The position numbers and the translations under genes were made by a program. The notes under the pieces were generated by a model, which saw nothing but the letters and a program-made list of their open reading frames with translations, did no database searches and was not told the origin of the DNA. This document shows positions 6,229 to 10,396 of a stretch of DNA of 10,396 nucleotides, one piece after another (position 1 is the stretch's first letter; the number at the start of each line of letters is the position of its first letter). The stretch is taken from contig WLEN01000018.1 in NCBI GenBank assembly GCA_009704225.1, positions 1-10,396 of the forward strand. The letters run 5' to 3'. This DNA is from Actinomycetota bacterium. Its GTDB lineage: Bacteria; Actinomycetota; Actinomycetes; Actinomycetales; Microbacteriaceae.

Positions 6229-6240
6229 TTGTACGAACAA
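6229..6240. promoter_or_regulatory. Palindromic operator candidate TTGT-N4-ACAA (site B), overlapping the GntR gene -10
   Basis: TTGTACGAACAA has the same arms and spacing as site A at 322-333. On the minus strand both read TTTGTT-N-G-N-ACAA. It lies 44 bp ahead of the regulator start, overlaps its TACAAT -10 element, and is immediately upstream of the proposed promoter of the EamA gene. Autorepression by the GntR protein is the natural reading; this is inference from motif and position. Confidence 0.5.
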
Positions 6241-6241
6241 A

Positions 6242-6272
6242 TAGACAAACCTCGCATTTGTAACGCTACGCT
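6242..6272 (+). promoter_or_regulatory. Promoter of the EamA gene, leaderless spacing
   Basis: TAGACA (6242-6247) is a five-of-six match to a -35 box. TACGCT (6267-6272) is a -10 of the actinobacterial TANNNT form, 19 bp downstream. Exactly six bases separate the -10 from the ATG at 6279, and no ribosome site is visible, so transcription should start at or very near the start codon. Confidence 0.5.
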
Positions 6273-6278
6273 GGCGAG

Positions 6279-7163
6279 ATGCGCGCTGCCCGGTTGTACG
6301 TTCCCGTTGTGCTCGCGGTCGCATTTTGGGCTACTAATTTTGCCTTCTCTCCCGTGGTTTTGGAGTCCATCGGACCCATTCAATTGACCGGAGTGCGATG
6401 GTTCATCTCGCTCGTCGCCCTCGTGCCGCTCGCCATGATTATGGAGAAGGTGACAAGGGCCGTCATTGTTGCCGAGTGGAAGACCCACGTTGTTCAGGCT
6501 CTGCTGGGCTATGTCGGGTACACCCTGCTTTTGTATTACGCCCTCGGCGTTACCTCGCCCGTTAGCGCCGCAGTTCTGGTGTCACTGAACCCGGCGACCA
6601 TCGCCATTGCGGCACGCTTCGTTCTCCATGAAAACTTGTCAACCCGAACGGTCGTCGGAATCGTCATCTCGTTTGTTGGGGCCGTCGTCGTCGTGCTGGG
6701 TTCAGGAGTCGCCGGGGAGTTCACGGTCTCATACGGTGACGTGTTGCTGTTGCTCGCCACCGTGTTGTGGACCGCCTACTCGATGGTGTCGCCCCGAATC
6801 ACAACACCACCGATCACGGCGACGGCCGTCCAAGCGGGAATTTCGGGGATCATCATGATTCCTGTCATGGCCATCGACATTGCCCTTGGCAACGGTGCGT
6901 GGCTGAGCCTCGATGGCTTCGATTGGCTCGGCATTGCGTGGATCGGCTTCATCCCCTCGGCCGGCGCGTACTTCCTGTGGAACATCTCGTCCAGCCTGAT
7001 CGGACCGACACGAACTGGCGCTTTCCTCAACTTGATTCCGGTCTTCACCGCTCTTCTCGTCGTCTTGTTTGGCGGTTCGGTCACTCTGACCCAACTCGCG
7101 GGCGGTGCGCTCGTACTGCTCGGCGTGACCTATGCAAATCGGACGGCGCGAACCGTCAGCTGA
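6279..7163 (+). CDS. EamA (drug/metabolite transporter) superfamily exporter
   Basis: This 294-residue membrane protein has the two tandem EamA repeats of five helices each (about 1-140 and 150-290). The family exports amino acids, metabolites or drugs across the inner membrane. Typical features are the N-terminal FWATNFAF (16-23), PIQLTGVRWFIS (33-44), the end of repeat one with GIVISFVGAVVVVLGSG, and the repeat-two entry DVLLLLATVLWTAYSMV. The C-terminal repeat ends with GGALVLLGVTYANR. No substrate can be deduced. The start has no ribosome site and carries a -10 six bases upstream, which suggests a leaderless message. The gene is divergent from the GntR regulator, with site B between them, so shared control is possible, though simple adjacency would look the same. 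Confidence 0.87.
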   Translation: MRAARLYVPVVLAVAFWATNFAFSPVVLESIGPIQLTGVRWFISLVALVPLAMIMEKVTRAVIVAEWKTHVVQALLGYVGYTLLLYYALGVTSPVSAAVLVSLNPATIAIAARFVLHENLSTRTVVGIVISFVGAVVVVLGSGVAGEFTVSYGDVLLLLATVLWTAYSMVSPRITTPPITATAVQAGISGIIMIPVMAIDIALGNGAWLSLDGFDWLGIAWIGFIPSAGAYFLWNISSSLIGPTRTGAFLNLIPVFTALLVVLFGGSVTLTQLAGGALVLLGVTYANRTARTVS

Positions 7164-7171
7164 GCCTCACC

Positions 7172-7177
7172 TAGACT
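7172..7177 (+). promoter_or_regulatory. -10 box of ychF (leaderless spacing)
   Basis: TAGACT is followed by six bases and then the ychF ATG, with no ribosome site between. It lies in the 20-bp gap after the EamA gene. No clear -35 is visible. Confidence 0.45.
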
Positions 7178-7183
7178 TGCCGA

Positions 7184-8257
7184 ATGGCTCTTTCCATCGG
7201 TATCGTCGGACTCCCCAATGTGGGTAAATCCACACTGTTCAATGCGCTCACGCGTAACAACGTTCTCGCAGCGAACTATCCGTTCGCTACGATCGAGCCG
7301 AATGTGGGAATCGTCAACCTGCCCGACCCGCGGCTTGACGTCCTTGCAACGATTTTCGGGAGTGAACGAATTCTTCCCGCGCCGGTGTCGTTCGTCGATA
7401 TCGCCGGAATCGTCAAGGGTGCATCAGAGGGAGAAGGGCTGGGGAACCAGTTCCTCGCCAATATTCGTGAGTCGGATGCAATCGCCCAGGTGGTGCGCGG
7501 TTTCGCGGACAACGATGTCGTCCACGTTGCGGGCAAAGTCGACCCCAAGGACGATCTCGAAACCATCAATACCGAATTGATTCTTGCCGACCTGCAGACG
7601 CTCGAGAAGGCGATTCCGCGATATGAAAAAGAGGTCAAGGGCAAGAAAATGGAGCCCGATGTCCTCGCCGCTGCCGTCGAGGCGCAGAAGATTCTTGACG
7701 CCGGACAGACCCTGGCGCACGCGAAGTTCGATGCCAGTCCGATTCGGGAACTCGGATTACTCACCGCTAAGCCGATTCTGTACATCTTCAATGTCGACGA
7801 AGAGGTGTTGACCCACGACGAACAAAAGGATGCCCTCGCTGCACTCGTTGCTCCGGCCAAGGCCGTTTTCCTCGATGCCAAGGTCGAGAGTGAGCTCATC
7901 GACCTCGACCCGGCCGACGCCCGTGAACTGTTGTCGTCGATGGGGCAGGCCGAGAGCGGCCTTGACCAACTCGCGCGAATTGGCTTCGACACACTTGGCC
8001 TACAGACCTATTTGACCGCTGGACCGAAAGAGGCGCGCGCCTGGACTATCGGTAAGGGGTGGAAAGCTCCGCAGGCCGCCGGTGTCATCCACACCGATTT
8101 CGAAAAGGGATTCATCAAGGCCGAGGTTGTGGGTTACGCGGACCTGGTCGAATGCGGATCAGTCGCGGAAGCCCGCGCCAAGGGCAAGGCTCGGATTGAG
8201 GGCAAGGACTATGTCATGAACGATGGTGACGTCGTCGAGTTCCGGTTCAATGTCTGA
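7184..8257 (+). CDS. ychF: Redox-regulated P-loop NTPase YchF (OLA1-type, Obg family)
   Basis: This 357-residue cytosolic NTPase is the usual length for the family. The N-terminal G domain has Walker A GLPNVGKS (9-16), the switch region NYPFATIEPNVG (31-42), DIAG (72-75) and GEGLGNQFLANIRE (83-96). The G4 position reads NVDE (203-206) instead of NKxD, the known change that lets YchF prefer ATP over GTP. A helical insertion covers about 125-195. The C-terminal TGS domain (about 273-357) contains LQTYLTAGPKEARAWTIGKG, DFEKGFI and MNDGDVVEFRFNV. YchF associates with ribosomes and has been linked to stress and redox responses. The gene is nearly universal and not functionally tied to the inositol-type genes. 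Its last eight bases overlap the start of the SRPBCC gene. Confidence 0.96.
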   Translation: MALSIGIVGLPNVGKSTLFNALTRNNVLAANYPFATIEPNVGIVNLPDPRLDVLATIFGSERILPAPVSFVDIAGIVKGASEGEGLGNQFLANIRESDAIAQVVRGFADNDVVHVAGKVDPKDDLETINTELILADLQTLEKAIPRYEKEVKGKKMEPDVLAAAVEAQKILDAGQTLAHAKFDASPIRELGLLTAKPILYIFNVDEEVLTHDEQKDALAALVAPAKAVFLDAKVESELIDLDPADARELLSSMGQAESGLDQLARIGFDTLGLQTYLTAGPKEARAWTIGKGWKAPQAAGVIHTDFEKGFIKAEVVGYADLVECGSVAEARAKGKARIEGKDYVMNDGDVVEFRFNV

Positions 8258-8714
8258 GTTCTTGTATTCGGTCGAACGAGAGTTCGCGGCACCCATCGAC
8301 ACTATGTGGGACGCGTGGACGAACGCTGCGGCGTTGGAACAGTGGTATTCGCCGACTGCTCTGAGTGTCCTGCCAGAGTCCGCCGTGTCCGAACCACACG
8401 TCGGGGGCTGGTGGACCGTCGGTGTTGACGTTCCCGACAACGGTTTTGTTGCCTACTTTTTCGGCAAGTACACCGAGGTCACGGAAAACGTGCGACTCGT
8501 CCACACCCTTTTTTACACTCAGGATGCGGCGGCGTTCGCAGCTCGGGACGTGTCGGGCGAACATCACCGCATTAACATCGACTTTGAATCTCGAGGAGAC
8601 TCCACCTGGGTGAAATTCGCACAATTCGGGGAACTCCCCGAGGGGCAGGCCGAAATGGCCCAAGCCGGCATGGAGTCATATTTTGACAACCTTGAGGCGT
8701 TCCTGACACGTTAG
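8250..8714 (+). CDS. SRPBCC-domain (AHSA1/START-like) protein
   Basis: This 154-residue soluble protein has the Bet v1-like ligand-pocket fold. Family signs are the opening EREFAAPIDTMWDAWTN (9-25), ALEQWYSP (28-35), GGWWTVGVD (52-60), the strand FFGKYTEVTENVRLVHT (70-86) and the C-terminal helix with AGMESYFDNLEAFL (139-152). Members of this activator-of-Hsp90-like group bind hydrophobic ligands or have unknown roles; the ligand is not deducible. The start ATG lies inside the end of ychF (ATGTCTGA, 8-base overlap) without its own clear ribosome site, so translation is probably coupled to ychF. Downstream is a 29-bp gap with a promoter-like box for the next gene. Confidence 0.85.
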   Translation: MSEFLYSVEREFAAPIDTMWDAWTNAAALEQWYSPTALSVLPESAVSEPHVGGWWTVGVDVPDNGFVAYFFGKYTEVTENVRLVHTLFYTQDAAAFAARDVSGEHHRINIDFESRGDSTWVKFAQFGELPEGQAEMAQAGMESYFDNLEAFLTR

Positions 8715-8731
8715 TCGCGGGCCAAACCCTC

Positions 8732-8737
8732 TAGGCT
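8732..8737 (+). promoter_or_regulatory. -10 box of the DUF1761 gene (leaderless spacing)
   Basis: TAGGCT is followed by exactly six bases and the ATG at 8744. There is no ribosome-binding sequence. The upstream in-frame GTG at 8738 would lie between the -10 and the likely start site, so ATG is preferred. Confidence 0.45.
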
Positions 8738-8743
8738 GTGCTC

Positions 8744-9187
8744 ATGGAAATCAATTGGCTTGCCGTTGTTGTCGCATCACTGTCCTCATTCGTCATCGGT
8801 GCAGTGTGGTTTGGCCCAAAGACGTTCTACCCAGTCTGGATGACCGCGATGGGCCGAAAGATTCCGACCGAACGTGTCGAGATGTCGACAGGATCGACGG
8901 TCCTCATGTTCGGCGGAACCTATGTCGGTGCCTTTATCCAGGTTTCGACACTCGCGGTTGTCGTCTCGCTTGCGCGAACCGTTGACCCGACGATTGGGGC
9001 GCTCGGTGGCGCGGCCATCGGTGCGCTTCTCGGTTTTGGAATCGGTGCCGCTGCCTCGTTCAGCCACCGCCAATTTGCGCAGCAGAACCACAACCAGTTT
9101 CACGCCGTGTGGGTGTGGCTAATCGAGGTTGGGCAGGACATCGTGTGTCTCACGGTGGCGGGTCTCATCATCGGCGCGTGGGTCTGA
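8744..9187 (+). CDS. DUF1761-family small membrane protein
   Basis: This 147-residue protein has four predicted membrane helices (about 5-23, 50-78, 85-105 and 128-146). The N-terminus INWLAVVVASLSSFVIGAVW followed by FGPKTFYPVWM matches the DUF1761 pattern (NW at the start, GxxWFGP after the first helix). Function is unknown for the family. The ATG at 8744 is chosen over an in-frame GTG at 8738 because of the leaderless-type promoter spacing. Its stop codon TGA shares its last base with the ATG of the following lipoprotein gene (TGATG), so the two are likely co-translated. Confidence 0.78.
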   Translation: MEINWLAVVVASLSSFVIGAVWFGPKTFYPVWMTAMGRKIPTERVEMSTGSTVLMFGGTYVGAFIQVSTLAVVVSLARTVDPTIGALGGAAIGALLGFGIGAAASFSHRQFAQQNHNQFHAVWVWLIEVGQDIVCLTVAGLIIGAWV

Positions 9188-9837
9188 TGCCTCGAAAGGC
9201 TCTCGTCGCACTGGTAACCGTCGGGTTCCTGCCCGGCCTGTTGCTCGCCGGATGTGCGAGCTCGTCGCCGACCGGAACACCCTCGGATTCGCAGGAACCA
9301 ACCTCTTCGCCGACATCGACGACCATCGCCGAGCCTGTGGATGTCACGGAGGCGTTCCGCGAAATTGCTTACGCCAGTTGCGACAAAGCGAATGCCGAAG
9401 GTGTGGTCGAAAGTGGCTGGGACGGTGACCCCAACCAGAAGACCATCCTTGTGCCGGACTCAGAGGCGTATCAGGACTTTAGCGCCGTTTTCGTCGGCGA
9501 GAACGGGGTTCTCGCGCTGATCTGGGAGACCGACAGTTTTGCCTCCTGTAACGCGTCGAATGTCTACTCGCTGGCGGAAGAAGCAGGCCAAGAAGCCGCC
9601 ATTGACCTCACATTCAATGAGGCGGACGGGACGTATCAAACGATCCTGGACCAAGCGCCTGACCAAGAAGCCCCCTTTGTCGCCACATACACTGTCTCGA
9701 ACGGGCTGATTGTGCAGCAACACATCGACGCCGACTGGGGCGAGGCCACCATCGAGATTACCTACGGGATGCCGTCTGACGACGACATCGCGTTCCTGCG
9801 GACGGCGGTAGACGAATTTCTCGCCGAAAACGGGTAG
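9187..9837 (+). CDS. Putative exported lipoprotein of unknown function
   Basis: I do not recognise a family for this 216-residue protein. It has a clear lipoprotein signal: basic MPRK, a hydrophobic core, and the lipobox LLAGC with Cys23. A Ser/Thr/Pro-rich linker follows (about 24-50), typical of actinobacterial surface lipoproteins that span the wall. The remaining globular domain is acidic and has two cysteines (in YASCDKAN and FASCNASN) that could form a disulfide, then an alternating strand pattern reaching EITYGMPSDDDIAFLRTAVDEFLAENG. The ATG at 9187 overlaps the stop of the DUF1761 gene by one base. An upstream in-frame ATG at 9109 would place a poorly hydrophobic extension before the signal peptide and is rejected. 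A small ligand-binding or envelope role is plausible, but nothing shows it. Confidence 0.75.
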   Translation: MPRKALVALVTVGFLPGLLLAGCASSSPTGTPSDSQEPTSSPTSTTIAEPVDVTEAFREIAYASCDKANAEGVVESGWDGDPNQKTILVPDSEAYQDFSAVFVGENGVLALIWETDSFASCNASNVYSLAEEAGQEAAIDLTFNEADGTYQTILDQAPDQEAPFVATYTVSNGLIVQQHIDADWGEATIEITYGMPSDDDIAFLRTAVDEFLAENG

Positions 9838-9870
9838 TAAAGTTTCCTATTTCGGAGGTCTAGGAAAGCC

Positions 9871-10245
9871 ATGAGTGCTGCCGATATCGACGCCTACCTT
9901 GCCGCTGTTCCCGAACCGAAAAAGTCGACGTTGGAAGAGATGCGTCGCCGAATCCTTGCAATCGTCCCGGACGCAGAACAAAAAATTTCCTACCAAATGC
10001 CGGCCTTCGCGGTGGGCGGAAAAGTGGTGGCGGGGTTCGCCGCGTTCAAAAACCACCTTGCGTTTCTTCCCCACAGCGGCCGGGTGTTGAGTCAACTCGA
10101 TCGCGAGTTGGAGGGTTTTGTACGGACGCTCAGTTCGTTGCATTTCGCGATTGATCAGCCGTTATCAGAGGAACTCATCGCCACGCTAATTGAGGCGAAA
10201 ATGCGTGTTCTCGAGAGCGACGGAAACTGGAAACGTCCCGAATAG
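9871..10245 (+). CDS. DUF1801 (YdhG-like) domain protein
   Basis: This 124-residue soluble protein matches the DUF1801/YdhG group (also called iron-chaperone-like, by analogy with frataxin-type folds). The N-terminal pattern DIDAYLAAVPEPKKSTLEEMRRRI (6-29), then PDAEQKISYQMPAFAVGGK and FAAFKNHLAFLPHSG, are characteristic. So is the C-terminal helix with LIATLIEAKMRV. The molecular role is not established. A good ribosome site, GGAGGTC (9854-9860), lies 10 bases before the ATG with AGGAAAG closer in. The gene is 33 bp after the lipoprotein gene and may belong to the same transcript. TAAAGT at 9838-9843 could also act as a -10 of its own. Confidence 0.85.
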   Translation: MSAADIDAYLAAVPEPKKSTLEEMRRRILAIVPDAEQKISYQMPAFAVGGKVVAGFAAFKNHLAFLPHSGRVLSQLDRELEGFVRTLSSLHFAIDQPLSEELIATLIEAKMRVLESDGNWKRPE

Positions 10246-10318
10246 GGTGGGTGGCGAGTTGTCCACAGAGTCGTGTTGTGAGGCTGTCACGTTGCACATT
10301 CGTGATGTTATTGGCCCT

Positions 10319-10356
10319 AGGAGCGGGGCTTTCATGGAGCGTGGAGTCCCGCTCCT
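10319..10356 (+). terminator. Possible terminator after the DUF1801 gene
   Basis: AGGAGCGGG (10319-10327) and CCCGCTCCT (10348-10356) form a 9-bp stem with a 20-nt loop. There is no good T-run after it, and it overlaps the -35 region expected for the next gene, so it could also be regulatory. The 10246-10378 gap shows no other coding signal. Confidence 0.4.
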
Positions 10357-10366
10357 TCCCGATTGG

Positions 10367-10372
10367 TAGGGT
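10367..10372 (+). promoter_or_regulatory. -10 box of the last gene (leaderless spacing)
   Basis: TAGGGT is followed by exactly six bases and ATG at 10379, the same layout as the three other leaderless-type starts in this window. Confidence 0.4.
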
Positions 10373-10378
10373 GAACCC

Positions 10379-10396
10379 ATGACAAAAACGGTTAGC
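10379..10396 (+). CDS. Start of a further gene (six codons, cut by the right edge)
   Basis: ATG followed by five codons reads MTKTVS. Too little is present to identify it. It is supported by the promoter-like box six bases upstream and by its position after a gene-free gap of about 130 bp. Confidence 0.4.

Noticed and set aside
1..10396. Mobile element, CRISPR array, phage or defence system
   Set aside because: No transposase or integrase features, no regularly spaced repeats, and no phage, toxin-antitoxin or restriction motifs were seen; composition looks uniform.

Overview
The window looks like chromosomal DNA from an actinobacterium, most likely a member of the Microbacteriaceae with moderate GC (by eye in the high fifties). 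The evidence is the lipoprotein signal sequences, the style of the IolG-like dehydrogenase and its TIM-barrel partner, the actinobacterial codon use, and four genes whose -10 boxes sit exactly six bases before the ATG, as in the leaderless transcripts common in this phylum. The family assignment is an inference. I see no mobile elements, CRISPR arrays, tRNA or rRNA genes.

Positions 1-6185 form a cyclitol or sugar uptake and catabolism locus. At the left edge an SDR-type NAD(P)-binding protein (minus, partial) is divergent from an inositol 2-dehydrogenase-like gene (iolG, 348-1355). A strong hairpin terminator separates iolG from a convergent TIM-barrel isomerase/dehydratase (minus, 1414-2286) related to IolE and IolI. 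This gene is in turn divergent from a CUT2-type (ribose/inositol class) ABC transporter: a lipoprotein binding protein (2466-3440), an intercistronic hairpin, a permease (3540-4580) and a single-domain ATPase (4577-5377) overlapping it by ATGA. Another hairpin separates the ATPase gene from a convergent GntR/HutC-type regulator with a UTRA domain (minus, 5433-6185). The likely scheme is that the transporter imports myo-inositol or a related polyol, IolG oxidises it to a keto-cyclitol, the TIM-barrel enzyme isomerises or dehydrates that product, and the GntR protein senses an intermediate. The later steps of inositol breakdown are not in the window. TTGT-N4-ACAA palindromes occur both in front of iolG/SDR and in front of the regulator gene, and link the two ends of the locus.

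Positions 6279-10396 hold housekeeping or poorly characterised genes, all on the plus strand. They are an EamA drug/metabolite exporter divergent from the regulator, the conserved P-loop NTPase ychF, an SRPBCC/AHSA1-type protein overlapping its end, a DUF1761 membrane protein, an unrecognised lipoprotein, a DUF1801 (YdhG-like) protein, and the first six codons of a further gene. The segment is compact. The EamA gene, ychF, the DUF1761 gene and the last gene each have a TANNNT box followed by exactly six bases and ATG.

I found no convincing wholly new system. The points most worth a second look are the regulatory architecture (shared palindromes, 5'-leader hairpins, uniform leaderless promoters) and the partial inositol pathway paired with a single-NBD CUT2 importer.
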